Positions 7,899-16,263 of a DNA stretch of 64,000 nt are shown one piece after another. The position numbers and the translations under genes are program-made. The stretch spans positions 248,001 to 312,000 of the forward strand of contig NZ_BMUG01000003.1 in assembly GCF_014650075.1 (NCBI RefSeq), given 5' to 3'. The notes beneath the pieces are model-generated. The model did no database searches. It saw only the letters and a list, made by a program, of their open reading frames with translations, and was not told the DNA's origin. Position 1 is the stretch's first letter; every line of letters starts with the position of its first letter. This DNA is from Streptomyces microflavus. GTDB lineage: Bacteria; Actinomycetota; Actinomycetes; Streptomycetales; Streptomycetaceae.

Positions 7899-9041
7899 AT
7901 GGCGAAAGGCCCAAGGCCCGGGCACGGTCCGCTGACCGGTGTCCGTGTCGTCGAGCTGGCGGGGATCGGCCCCGGACCGTTCGCGGCGATGCTGCTTGCG
8001 GACCTCGGAGCCGATGTCGTACGCGTCGACCGGCCCGGCGGCCCGGCGCTCGGCATCGACCCCGCGTACGACATCACCAACCGCAACAAGCGCTCCGTCC
8101 TCGTCGACCTCAAGGACGAGAGCGGCGCCGGCCGCGTCCTCGACCTGGTCGAACGCGCCGACATCCTGATCGAGGGGTACCGCCCCGGCGTCGCCGAACG
8201 GCTCGGCGTCGGTCCCGGTGCCTGCCTCGCCCGCAACCCGAAGCTGGTCTACGGGCGGATGACCGGCTGGGGCCAGGACGGGCCGCTGGCCGAGCGGGCC
8301 GGGCACGACATCGCGTACCTCGCACTCACCGGCACCCTCTCCATGATCGGCAGGCCGGACGAGCCGCCCGTGGTCCCCGCCAACCTGGTCGGCGACTACG
8401 CGGGCGGCTCCCTCTACCTCGTTGTCGGGGTCCTCGCCGCCCTCCAGCACGCCCGCACCCCCGGCGGCTCGGGCCAGGTGGTGGACGCGGCGATCGTCGA
8501 CGGCGCGGCCCACCTCGCCTCGATGATCCACGGCATGCTGGCCGCCGGGAGCTGGCAGGACCGGCGCGGCGCCAACCTGCTGGACGGCGGCTGCCCCTTC
8601 TACGGCACCTACGCCACCTCCGACGGCGGCCACATGGCGGTCGGCCCGCTGGAAGGGCAGTTCTACGCCGAGTTCGCGGGCCTCCTCGGCATCGCGGACG
8701 CCTTCCCCGACCGGTGGGACCTCGCCCGCTGGGACGAACTCCGCGCCGCCGTCGCCGAACGCTTTCTGACCCGTACGCGTGCGGAGTGGACCGAGGTGTT
8801 CGACGGCACCGACGCCTGCGTGGCCCCCGTCCTCTCCCTCCGTGAGGCGCCCCACCACCCGCACCTCGCCGCCCGCTCCACCTTCGTCGAGCACAGCGGC
8901 ATCACCCAGCCCGCCCCGGCCCCGCGCTTCTCCGCCACCCCCGGCTCCGTCCGCAGGGGCCCCGCCCAGCCGGGCGCCGACACGGAGGCGGTCGCCGCCG
9001 ACTGGGACGTACCGGGGCTCCGGCCCCACCCTCACGACTAG
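7899..9041 (+). CDS. CaiB/BaiF family CoA transferase (alpha-methylacyl-CoA racemase-like)
   Basis: 380 residues from ATG 7899 (GGGGG upstream); the frame is open further upstream but that part is not family-like. The class III CoA-transferase opening is GVRVVELAGIGPGPFAAMLLADLGADVVRVDRPGG, followed by NRNKRSVLVDLKD and GRMTGWGQDGPL. GHDIAYLALTGTL and the C-terminal DACVAPVLSLREAPHHPH are typical of alpha-methylacyl-CoA racemases (Amacr). The role is epimerisation of 2-methylacyl-CoA before beta-oxidation, or CoA transfer. It was probably once directly joined to the acyl-CoA dehydrogenase gene: its TAG stop is one of the two target duplications of the element inserted at 9042-9240. Confidence 0.87.
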   Translation: MAKGPRPGHGPLTGVRVVELAGIGPGPFAAMLLADLGADVVRVDRPGGPALGIDPAYDITNRNKRSVLVDLKDESGAGRVLDLVERADILIEGYRPGVAERLGVGPGACLARNPKLVYGRMTGWGQDGPLAERAGHDIAYLALTGTLSMIGRPDEPPVVPANLVGDYAGGSLYLVVGVLAALQHARTPGGSGQVVDAAIVDGAAHLASMIHGMLAAGSWQDRRGANLLDGGCPFYGTYATSDGGHMAVGPLEGQFYAEFAGLLGIADAFPDRWDLARWDELRAAVAERFLTRTRAEWTEVFDGTDACVAPVLSLREAPHHPHLAARSTFVEHSGITQPAPAPRFSATPGSVRRGPAQPGADTEAVAADWDVPGLRPHPHD

Positions 9042-9240
9042 GGAGGTGTCTTGCCGACCACGCCGGGCTCGCGTGCCCTGGCACCGCACCTCGCGGCGTT
9101 GTCGTCACTCGCCATGGCTCCTTCCCCAAGCTCTCAGCTCCGTTCGAGCAGGGGAGACCCCATCTGACTCCCTCCTCCGCCTTGCGATGCACGGCACCAG
9201 ACCCCGCTCCCTGATCCGGCCTGACCGACAAGACACCCCC
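9042..9240. mobile_element. 199-bp MITE-like non-autonomous element with imperfect terminal inverted repeats
   Basis: The left end (9042-9066) starts GGAGGTGTCTTGCCGACC. The right end (9216-9240, read on the minus strand) starts GGGGGTGTCTTGTCGGTC. The 25-bp ends agree at 20 positions. TAG (CTAG on the left counted from 9038, on the right from 9240) flanks both sides as a target duplication. Joining the flanks gives GAC TAG GAG ACC CC GTG, which restores a stop codon overlapping the Shine-Dalgarno sequence of the next gene. No transposase is encoded. The ends and short TAG/CTAG target resemble IS5-type Streptomyces elements, which is inference. Confidence 0.75.
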
Positions 9241-9251
9241 TAGGAGACCCC

Positions 9252-10394
9252 GTGCAACGCCAGATCTTCACCGAGGAGCACGACGCGTTCCGCGAGACCG
9301 TCCGGGCCTTCCTGGCCAAGGAGGTGCTCCCGTACTACGAGCAGTGGGAGCAGGACGGCATCGTCTCCCGCGACGCCTGGCTGGCCGCCGGACGCGCCGG
9401 GCTGCTCGGCCTCGCCGTCCCCGAGGAGTACGGAGGCGGCGGCTCCAGCGACTTCCGCTACAGCGCCGTCCTCGCCGAGGAGTTCACCCGGGCCGGGGCG
9501 CCCGGACTCGCGATCGGCCTGCACAACGACATCATCGGCCCCTACCTCACCGGCCTCGCCACCGAGGAGCAGAAGCAGCGCTGGCTGCCCGGGTTCTGCT
9601 CCGGCGAGACCATCACCGCCATCGCCATGACCGAACCGGGCGCCGGCTCCGACCTCCAGGCCATCCGCACCACCGCCGAGGACAAGGGCGACCACTGGCT
9701 GCTCAACGGCTCGAAGACCTTCATCTCCAACGGCATCCTCGCCGACCTGGTGATCGTCGTCGCCAAGACCACCCCGGACGGCGGCGCCAAGGGGCTCTCG
9801 CTGATCGTCGTCGAGCGCGGCGCCGAGGGCTTCGAGCGCGGCCGCAACCTCGACAAGATCGGCCAGAAGTCGCAGGACACCGCCGAGTTGTTCTTCAACG
9901 ACGTCCGGGTCCCCAAGGAGAACCTCCTCGGCGAACTCGACGGCGCGTTCATCCACCTGATGACCAACCTGGCTCAGGAACGCATGGGCATAGCGGTCGC
10001 CGGGATCGCCGCCGCCGAACACCTGCTGGAGATCACCACCCAGTACGTCAAGGAGCGCGAGGCCTTCGGGCGCCCGCTCTCCAAGCTCCAGCACATCCGG
10101 TTCGAGATCGCGGAGATGGCCACCGAGTGCGCCGTCACCCGCACCTTCCTGGACCGGTGCATCGTCGACCACTCCGACGGCGTCCTCGACGCCGTCCACG
10201 CCTCCATGGCCAAGTGGTGGGCCACCGAACTGCAGAAGCGCGTCGCCGACCGCTGCCTCCAACTCCACGGCGGCTACGGCTACATGAGCGAGTACAAGGT
10301 CGCCAAGGCGTTCACCGACGGCCGTATCCAGACCATCTACGGCGGCACCACCGAGATCATGAAGGAGATCATCGGCCGCTCGCTGCTCGCCTGA
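9252..10394 (+). CDS. Acyl-CoA dehydrogenase (FadE type)
   Basis: 380 residues, GTG start 9252 with GGAG 7 nt upstream. Family motifs: [20 protein letters not shown] (FAD/substrate signature 1), [52 protein letters not shown] (signature 2) and [17 protein letters not shown], whose Glu is the expected catalytic base of medium/short-chain enzymes. It performs the first, FAD-dependent desaturation step of beta-oxidation. It is followed by the thiolase and FadB-type genes at 44- and 42-nt spacing, forming a degradation operon. Its distance from the upstream CoA-transferase gene is explained by the inserted element. Confidence 0.93.
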   Translation: MQRQIFTEEHDAFRETVRAFLAKEVLPYYEQWEQDGIVSRDAWLAAGRAGLLGLAVPEEYGGGGSSDFRYSAVLAEEFTRAGAPGLAIGLHNDIIGPYLTGLATEEQKQRWLPGFCSGETITAIAMTEPGAGSDLQAIRTTAEDKGDHWLLNGSKTFISNGILADLVIVVAKTTPDGGAKGLSLIVVERGAEGFERGRNLDKIGQKSQDTAELFFNDVRVPKENLLGELDGAFIHLMTNLAQERMGIAVAGIAAAEHLLEITTQYVKEREAFGRPLSKLQHIRFEIAEMATECAVTRTFLDRCIVDHSDGVLDAVHASMAKWWATELQKRVADRCLQLHGGYGYMSEYKVAKAFTDGRIQTIYGGTTEIMKEIIGRSLLA

Positions 10395-10438
10395 CCACCT
10401 CTTCGCCTCCTCCCAACCACCCTCGAAAGGCAGCTGTC

Positions 10439-11653
10439 TTGAGTACCGAAGCATTCGTCTACGACGCGATCCGCACCCCGCGCGGCCGCGGCAAGGCCAA
10501 CGGCGCGCTGCACGGCACCAAGCCGATCGACCTGGTCGTCGGCCTCATCCACGAGATCCAGGGCCGCTTCCCGGACCTGGACCCGGCCGCCATCGACGAC
10601 ATCGTCCTCGGGGTCGTCAGCCCGCTCGGTGACCAGGGCTCCGACATCGCCCGCATCGCCGCCATCGCCGCCGGGCTGCCCGACTCCGTCGCCGGCGTCC
10701 AGGAGAACCGCTTCTGTGCCTCGGGCCTGGAGGCCGTCAACCTGGCCGCCGCCAAGGTCCGTTCGGGCTGGGAGGACCTCGTGCTCGCCGGGGGCGTCGA
10801 GTCGATGTCCCGGGTGCCGATGGGCTCGGACGGCGGGGCCTGGGCGATGGACCCGATGACCAGCTTCGAGACCGGCTTCGCCCCGCAGGGCATCGGCGCC
10901 GACCTCATCGCCACCATCGAGGGCTTCAGCCGCCGTGACGTCGACGAGTACGCCGCCCTCTCCCAGGAGCGCGCCGCCGCGGCCTGGAAGGACGGCCGCT
11001 TCGCCCGCTCCGTCGTCCCGGTCAAGGACCGCAACGGCCTCGTCGTCCTCGACCACGACGAGCACCTGCGCCCCGGCACCACCGCCGACTCCCTCGCCGG
11101 CCTCAAGCCCTCGTTCGCCGCCATCGGGGACATGGGCGGCTTCGACGCGGTGGCGCTGCAGAAGTATCACTGGGTCGAGAAGATCGACCACGTCCACCAC
11201 GCGGGCAACTCCTCCGGCATCGTCGACGGCGCCGCCCTCGTCGCCATCGGGTCGCAGGAGGTCGGTGAGCGCTACGGACTCACCCCGCGCGCCCGCATCG
11301 TCTCCGCGGCCGTCTCCGGCTCCGAACCCACCATCATGCTCACCGGCCCCGCCCCCGCCACCCGCAAGGCGCTCGCCAAGGCCGGGCTCACCATCGACGA
11401 CATCGACCTGGTGGAGATCAACGAGGCCTTCGCCGGAGTCGTCCTGCGCTTCGTCAAGGACATGGGCCTCTCCCTGGACAAGGTCAACGTCAACGGCGGC
11501 GCCATCGCGCTCGGCCACCCCCTCGGCGCCACCGGCGCGATGATCCTCGGCACCGTCATCGACGAACTGGAGCGCCGCGACCAGCAGTTCGGCCTGGTCA
11601 CCCTCTGCGTCGGCGGCGGCATGGGCGTCGCGACCGTCGTCGAACGCATCTGA
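10439..11653 (+). CDS. fadA: Acetyl-CoA C-acyltransferase (thiolase)
   Basis: 404 residues from TTG 10439 (AAAGG upstream). Thiolase motifs in order: [20 protein letters not shown] at the N-terminus, [15 protein letters not shown] with the nucleophilic Cys, [40 protein letters not shown] with the active-site His, and [15 protein letters not shown] with the second catalytic Cys. It performs the last beta-oxidation step, thiolytic release of acetyl-CoA. It pairs with the FadB-type protein encoded 42 bp downstream, probably as an alpha/beta-type complex. Confidence 0.93.
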   Translation: MSTEAFVYDAIRTPRGRGKANGALHGTKPIDLVVGLIHEIQGRFPDLDPAAIDDIVLGVVSPLGDQGSDIARIAAIAAGLPDSVAGVQENRFCASGLEAVNLAAAKVRSGWEDLVLAGGVESMSRVPMGSDGGAWAMDPMTSFETGFAPQGIGADLIATIEGFSRRDVDEYAALSQERAAAAWKDGRFARSVVPVKDRNGLVVLDHDEHLRPGTTADSLAGLKPSFAAIGDMGGFDAVALQKYHWVEKIDHVHHAGNSSGIVDGAALVAIGSQEVGERYGLTPRARIVSAAVSGSEPTIMLTGPAPATRKALAKAGLTIDDIDLVEINEAFAGVVLRFVKDMGLSLDKVNVNGGAIALGHPLGATGAMILGTVIDELERRDQQFGLVTLCVGGGMGVATVVERI

Positions 11654-11695
11654 CCGTCCTGCCCCGGCCACCCCTGCTTACGGAGAAGACACCAC

Positions 11696-13870
11696 ATGAC
11701 CGAGAGCACCACCATCCGCTGGGAACAGGACGAGACCGGCGTCGTCACCCTCGTCCTGGACGACCCCAACCAGTCCGCCAACACGATGAACCAGGCCTTC
11801 AAGGACTCCATCGCGGCCATCGCGGACCGCGCCGAGGCCGAGAAGGACTCCATCCGCGGGATCATCTACACCTCCGCCAAGAAGACCTTCTTCGCGGGCG
11901 GCGACCTCAAGGACATGATCAAGGTCGGCCCCGAGAACGCCCAGGTCGCCTTCGACACCGGCACCGCGATCAAGCGCTCACTGCGCCGCATCGAGACCCT
12001 CGGCAAGCCCGTCGTCGCCGCCATCAACGGGGCGGCCCTCGGCGGTGGTTACGAGATCGCGCTCGCCTCCCACCACCGCGTCGCCCTCGACGCCCCCGGC
12101 TCCCGCATCGGCCTGCCCGAAGTCACCCTCGGCCTGCTCCCGGCGGGCGGCGGCGTCACCCGTACCGTACGCCTCATGGGCATCGCGGACGCGCTGCTCA
12201 AGGTGCTCCTGCAGGGCACCCAGTACACCCCGCAGCGGGCCCTGGAGAACGGGCTGATCCACGAAGTCGCCGCCACCCGCGAGGAGATGATCGAGAAGGC
12301 CCGCGCCTTCATCGACGCCAACCCCGAGTCCCAGCAGCCCTGGGACGTCAAGGGCTACCGCATCCCCGGCGGCGCCCCCGCCAACCCCAAGTTCGCCGCC
12401 AACCTGCCCGCGTTCCCCGCCAACTTGAAGAAGCAGATCGCGGGCGCGCCCATGCCCGCGCCGCGCAACATCCTGGCGGCGGCCGTCGAGGGCTCCCAGG
12501 TCGACTTCGAGACCGCCCTGACCATCGAGGCCCGGTACTTCACCGAGCTCGTCACCGGCCAGGTCTCCAAGAACATGATCCAGGCGTTCTTCTTCGACCT
12601 CCAGGCCGTCAACTCCGGTGCCAACCGCCCCAAGGACGTCCCCGAGCGCCCGGTCCGCAAGGTCGCCGTGCTCGGCGCCGGGATGATGGGCGCGGGCATC
12701 GCCTACTCCTGCGCCAAGGCCGGCATCGACGTCGTCCTGAAGGACGTCTCCACCGAGGCGGCCGCCAAGGGCAAGGCGTACAGCGAGAAGCTGCTCGCCA
12801 AGGCGCTCTCCCGGGGCCGTACGACGGAGGCGAAGCGCGACGAGCTGCTGGCCCGGATCACCCCGACCGGCGACCCGGCCGACCTCGCGGGCTGCGACGC
12901 GGTGATCGAGGCCGTCTTCGAGGACACCGCGCTCAAGCACAAGGTGTTCCAGGAGATCCAGGAGATCATCGAGCCCGACGCCCTGCTCTGCTCCAACACC
13001 TCCACCCTCCCGATCACGGCCCTCGCCGAAGGCGTCACGCGCCCCGCCGACTTCATCGGCCTGCACTTCTTCTCGCCCGTCGACAAGATGCCGCTGGTCG
13101 AGATCATCAAGGGCGAGCGGACCGGCGACGAGGCCCTGGCCCGCGCCTTCGACCTCGTACGGCGCATCAAGAAGACGCCGATCGTCGTCAACGACTCGCG
13201 CGGCTTCTTCACCTCGCGCGTCATCGGCCAGTTCATCAACGAGGGCGTCGCCATGGTCGGCGAGGGCGTCGAGCCCGCCTCCATCGAGCAGGCCGCCGCC
13301 CAGTCCGGCTACCCGGCCAAGGTGCTCTCCCTGATGGACGAGCTGACCCTGACCCTGCCGCGCAAGATCCGCATCGAGACCAAGCGGGCGGTGGAGGAGG
13401 CCGGCGGCACCTGGCCCGGCCACCCCTCCGACGAGGTCATCGACCGCATGGTCGACGAGTTCGGCCGCCCCGGGCGCAGCGGGGGAGCGGGCTTCTACGA
13501 CTACGACGAGGACGGCAGGCGCACCGGTCTCTGGCCGGGCCTGCGCGAGCACTTCACCACCAGGTCCGACGCAGGCGTCCCCTTCGAGGACATGAAGGAG
13601 CGGATGCTCTTCTCCGAGGCACTGGACAGCGTCCGCTGCCTGGAGGAGAACGTCCTCATCTCCGTCGCCGACGCCAACATCGGCTCCATCATGGGCATCG
13701 GCTTCCCGCCGTGGACCGGTGGCGTGCTCCAGTACATCAACGGGTACGAGGGCGGCCTGCCCGGCTTCGTGGCCCGCGCCCGGGAGCTCGCCGAGCGCTA
13801 CGGCGACCGGTTCCTGCCGCCCGCGCTGCTGGTGGAGAAGGCCGAGAAGGGCGAGACCTTCCACGACTGA
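11696..13870 (+). CDS. fadB: Multifunctional enoyl-CoA hydratase / 3-hydroxyacyl-CoA dehydrogenase
   Basis: 724 residues. The N-terminal crotonase domain (about 1-280) has [12 protein letters not shown] and [20 protein letters not shown] oxyanion-hole blocks and a [14 protein letters not shown] stretch. The NAD-binding 3-hydroxyacyl-CoA dehydrogenase domain begins near residue 320 with [19 protein letters not shown] (GxGxxG), followed by [19 protein letters not shown]. The C-terminal HAD domain spans about 500-720. It catalyses hydration and NAD-dependent oxidation in beta-oxidation. Length is normal for FadB/FadJ. The gene ends 24 bp before the convergent MerR gene, with a shared terminator hairpin. 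Confidence 0.93.
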   Translation: MTESTTIRWEQDETGVVTLVLDDPNQSANTMNQAFKDSIAAIADRAEAEKDSIRGIIYTSAKKTFFAGGDLKDMIKVGPENAQVAFDTGTAIKRSLRRIETLGKPVVAAINGAALGGGYEIALASHHRVALDAPGSRIGLPEVTLGLLPAGGGVTRTVRLMGIADALLKVLLQGTQYTPQRALENGLIHEVAATREEMIEKARAFIDANPESQQPWDVKGYRIPGGAPANPKFAANLPAFPANLKKQIAGAPMPAPRNILAAAVEGSQVDFETALTIEARYFTELVTGQVSKNMIQAFFFDLQAVNSGANRPKDVPERPVRKVAVLGAGMMGAGIAYSCAKAGIDVVLKDVSTEAAAKGKAYSEKLLAKALSRGRTTEAKRDELLARITPTGDPADLAGCDAVIEAVFEDTALKHKVFQEIQEIIEPDALLCSNTSTLPITALAEGVTRPADFIGLHFFSPVDKMPLVEIIKGERTGDEALARAFDLVRRIKKTPIVVNDSRGFFTSRVIGQFINEGVAMVGEGVEPASIEQAAAQSGYPAKVLSLMDELTLTLPRKIRIETKRAVEEAGGTWPGHPSDEVIDRMVDEFGRPGRSGGAGFYDYDEDGRRTGLWPGLREHFTTRSDAGVPFEDMKERMLFSEALDSVRCLEENVLISVADANIGSIMGIGFPPWTGGVLQYINGYEGGLPGFVARARELAERYGDRFLPPALLVEKAEKGETFHD

Positions 13871-13879
13871 GCCCGTTCC

Positions 13880-13917
13880 GGAGCGCGTTGACCGTCACTC
13901 GGCGGTGAACGCGCTCC
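13880..13917. terminator. Bidirectional terminator between fadB and the MerR gene
   Basis: A perfect 10-bp stem (GGAGCGCGTT / AACGCGCTCC) with an 18-nt loop that can pair further. It overlaps the 3' end of the MerR gene. No T-tract, as is usual in Streptomyces. Confidence 0.7.
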
Positions 13918-14626
13918 GCAGCTCCTCCTTCAGTGACCGCTGAAACGCCGTCACCAGGGCCTGCACCACGATCGGTTGCATATGAGCCGAGAGCGACTTC
14001 ATCGCCGCCACATGCTCCGGATCCCCTTCGCGCTTCCGGTACGGGCTCCACACCTCGTCCCGGAACAGCCGCGTCAACTCCTGCGCCGCGGAACGGGTGT
14101 GCTCCAGCAGCACGGTCCGCGCCGCCAGGATCGTCTCGTGCGCGATCGGCACGTCCAGCAGCTCCACCCCGAGCCGCAGCAGCCCGAGGTCCACCCGGTA
14201 CGCCCCGCCCTCCTCCTGCGGCCGCACCAGCACCCCCATCGCCGCCAGCCGCTCCACATCCGGCTCCGCCAGCACCCGCCCCGCCCGCTTCTCCAGCTCC
14301 GCCCACGACATGTCCTCCGCTGTGTCCGGCGCCCAGGACGCCACCAGCGCCCGGTGGATCGCCAGATCGTGGGCGCTCAGGTCGGGCGGCAGCTGCTCCA
14401 GATAGCGTTCGATGGCGGCGAGCGTCATGCCCTGGTGCTGGAGCTCCTCGATCAGCGCGAGCCGGGAGAGATGATCGGCTCCGTAGTGCCCCACCCGGCG
14501 CGGCCCGATGACCGGGGGCGGCAGCAGACCCCGGGTGCTGTAGAACCGCACGGTACGCACGGTGACCCCGGCACGCGCCGCCAGCTCGTCCACCGTGAGC
14601 GTGGGCTCGTCGGTCCCCGTCGCCAT
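13895..14626 (-). CDS. MerR family transcriptional regulator
   Basis: 243 residues from ATG 14626 (GGGGAG upstream). The N-terminal MerR winged helix reads TLTVDELAARAGVTVRTVRFYSTRGLLPPP...RRVGHYGADHLSRLALIEELQHQGMTLAAIERYLEQLP (about 10-80). The C-terminal 160 residues are helical and lack metal-binding Cys pairs. It sits convergently next to the beta-oxidation operon and divergently from the macro-domain gene, so either could be its target; FadE-operon control is the more natural guess. A short inverted sequence before the start (GACAGCGGCACTGTC on the minus strand) could be its operator. Confidence 0.87.
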   Translation of the reverse strand: MATGTDEPTLTVDELAARAGVTVRTVRFYSTRGLLPPPVIGPRRVGHYGADHLSRLALIEELQHQGMTLAAIERYLEQLPPDLSAHDLAIHRALVASWAPDTAEDMSWAELEKRAGRVLAEPDVERLAAMGVLVRPQEEGGAYRVDLGLLRLGVELLDVPIAHETILAARTVLLEHTRSAAQELTRLFRDEVWSPYRKREGDPEHVAAMKSLSAHMQPIVVQALVTAFQRSLKEELRSAFTAE

Positions 14627-14727
14627 CTCTGCTCCCCGCCGTCGAACCCTTGTATCGGACAGTGCCGCTGTCTCACCACTACTGCAAAAGTCTCCGGCAC
14701 CGGAGCCCCGCCGTCCACCCCGGCCCG

Positions 14728-14750
14728 CTGTCAGTGCCGGGCCGTACGGT
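14728..14750 (+). promoter_or_regulatory. RecA-NDp/PafBC-type DNA-damage promoter of the macro-domain gene
   Basis: CTGTCAGTG, an exact 8-nt spacer, then TACGGT. This matches TTGTCRGTG-N8-TAN3T at every defined base except the first. The ATG follows the -10 element after 6 nt, indicating a leaderless transcript. Confidence 0.65.
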
Positions 14751-14756
14751 GAAGCC

Positions 14757-15233
14757 ATGTCGGGGATCACGTATGTACGGGGGGACGCCACCGCACCGCA
14801 GGGCAAGGGCGTCAAGGTGATAGCGCACGTCTGCAACGACCTGGGCGGCTGGGGCAAGGGGTTCGTCCTGGCCCTCTCCCGCCGCTGGCCCGAGCCCGAG
14901 GCCGCCTACCGCCGCTGGCACCGGGAGCGCGCGGGCAACGACTTCGCCTTGGGGGCGGTCCAGTTCGTGCAGGTCGGCCCGTATCTCTGGGTGGCCAACA
15001 TGGTCGGCCAGCGGGGGATGCGCACCGGCAGCAAGGGCGTGCCCGTGCGGTACGAGGCCATCGACAAGGCCCTCGGCGCGGTGGCCGCGCGGGCGGGCGA
15101 GCTCGGGGCCTCGGTGCACATGCCGCGCATAGGCTGCGGCCTCGCGGGCGGCAAGTGGTCGCGCGTCGAGCCGATCGTCCAGGGGCGCCTGACAGGGGAA
15201 GGCGTGCCCGTGACGGTGTACGACCACGACTGA
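14757..15233 (+). CDS. Macro domain protein (ADP-ribose-binding / de-ADP-ribosylating candidate)
   Basis: A 158-residue stand-alone macro domain. It begins MSGITYVRGDATAPQGKGVKVIAHVCNDLGGWGKGF, the ADP-ribose-binding N-terminal block with the conserved Asn. It continues with GNDFALGAVQFVQVGPYLWVANMVGQRGMR and ends with MPRIGCGLAGGKW, the Gly-rich phosphate loop, before VYDHD. The CNDxGGWGKGF form resembles TARG1/OARD1-type macrodomains, which remove ADP-ribose from acidic residues or reverse DNA ADP-ribosylation. The Lys and Asp used by TARG1 seem available (Lys in GWGKGF, C-terminal VYDHD). Start ATG 14757 lies 6 nt behind a DNA-damage promoter motif. Function in repair or ADP-ribosylation reversal is inference. 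Confidence 0.85.
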   Translation: MSGITYVRGDATAPQGKGVKVIAHVCNDLGGWGKGFVLALSRRWPEPEAAYRRWHRERAGNDFALGAVQFVQVGPYLWVANMVGQRGMRTGSKGVPVRYEAIDKALGAVAARAGELGASVHMPRIGCGLAGGKWSRVEPIVQGRLTGEGVPVTVYDHD

Positions 15234-15345
15234 CCGGGGCACCGGCCGCCAGGCACCCCGCCACCACGGCCTCCCGTCCGCGAGGGATCATGGGGGAAGG
15301 GACGGGCAGCGCACGGCAGGCCCGCCGGACGGCCGGGAGCACCTG

Positions 15346-16221
15346 ATGAGCAGCGTGAAGGACGCGAAGGACCCCCTGCCGCCCCCGCCCGGCGGCGTCC
15401 TGTGGAGCCTGTCCGGGGATGTCCGGGCCCTCCTCATGCTGCCCGCCGCCCTCACCCTCCAGGTCGCCCACCCGGCTGTCGGTGCGGGCGTCGACGAGCA
15501 CTCCGTCTTCCGTACCGACCCCTGGGGGCGCGGCGAACGCTCCCTGCGCTCGCTCCAGCTCTGGGTGTACGGCGGCGCGGAGGCCGCAGAGGAGGGCCGC
15601 AGGCTGCGCCGGCTCCACCGCACCATCCAGGGCACCGACACCCGGGGCCGCGCCTACCACGCGCTCACGCCCGCCAACTACGCCTGGGTGCACGCCACCG
15701 GCTTCCCCGTCTACCGGCACGCGGCGCGCTATCTGATCCGGCCGATGAGCCCGGCGCAGGAGCGCGCCCTGTACGGGGAGTGGCTCCAGGTCGGCCGGAT
15801 CCTCGGCATCCACGACCGGGACATGCCGCAGACGATCGAGGAGTTCTGGCCGTACTGGGAGAAGATGCTCGCCGGGGAGATCGAGGCGACGACGGTGGTG
15901 CGGGAGCTCGTCGATGTCGACCAGCCCGTGCCGCCGCCGGACCGCGGCCCCCTGCTCCTGCGGATGGCCCTGCGGGCGCTGTGGCCGGTGCTGCTGCCGC
16001 CGCTGGCCCGCTTCCGCCGGTTCGTCACCATCGGGCTCATGCCGCCGGACGCCCGCGATGCGATCGGCCTGCCGTGGACGGCGGCCCAGGAGAAGCGGCT
16101 GCGGCGCCTCTGCGCGGTGCTGCGGGCCGTCGTCCCCGTACTCCCGGAGCGGCTGCGGTACCTGCCGATGGCACGGGCGGCCCGTGCCGCGCACGCCACC
16201 GGGGGCCGTCGGAGCGGCTGA
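15346..16221 (+). CDS. Oxygenase MpaB family protein (DUF2236)
   Basis: 291 residues. Typical DUF2236 features: an N-terminal hydrophobic helix ending LQVAHPAVGAGVDEHS with a conserved His, then FRTDPWGRGERSLRSLQLWVYG, a TIQGTDTRGRAYHALTPANYAWVHATGF block (the second conserved His region), and WPYWEKMLAGEI. The family includes latex-clearing-protein-like haem proteins and fungal MpaB and acts as an oxygenase, generally membrane-associated. Substrate unknown. It is convergent with the secreted M1 peptidase gene, and its stop codon lies inside the loop of a terminator hairpin. Confidence 0.82.
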   Translation: MSSVKDAKDPLPPPPGGVLWSLSGDVRALLMLPAALTLQVAHPAVGAGVDEHSVFRTDPWGRGERSLRSLQLWVYGGAEAAEEGRRLRRLHRTIQGTDTRGRAYHALTPANYAWVHATGFPVYRHAARYLIRPMSPAQERALYGEWLQVGRILGIHDRDMPQTIEEFWPYWEKMLAGEIEATTVVRELVDVDQPVPPPDRGPLLLRMALRALWPVLLPPLARFRRFVTIGLMPPDARDAIGLPWTAAQEKRLRRLCAVLRAVVPVLPERLRYLPMARAARAAHATGGRRSG

Positions 16222-16238
16222 ACTCCACCGCTCCGACG
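16207..16238. terminator. Bidirectional terminator between the MpaB-like gene and the M1 peptidase
   Basis: A perfect 11-bp stem CGTCGGAGCGG / CCGCTCCGACG with a 10-nt loop, overlapping the 3' end of the upstream gene. Confidence 0.75.
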
Positions 16239-16263
16239 ACCCCCGATTCAGCGCGTGCGGCGG

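Noticed and set aside
9051..9167. Short ORF starting TTG behind GGGAGG inside the inserted element
   Set aside because: Lies wholly within the MITE-like element; the apparent Shine-Dalgarno sequence is part of its terminal repeat and the peptide has no features.
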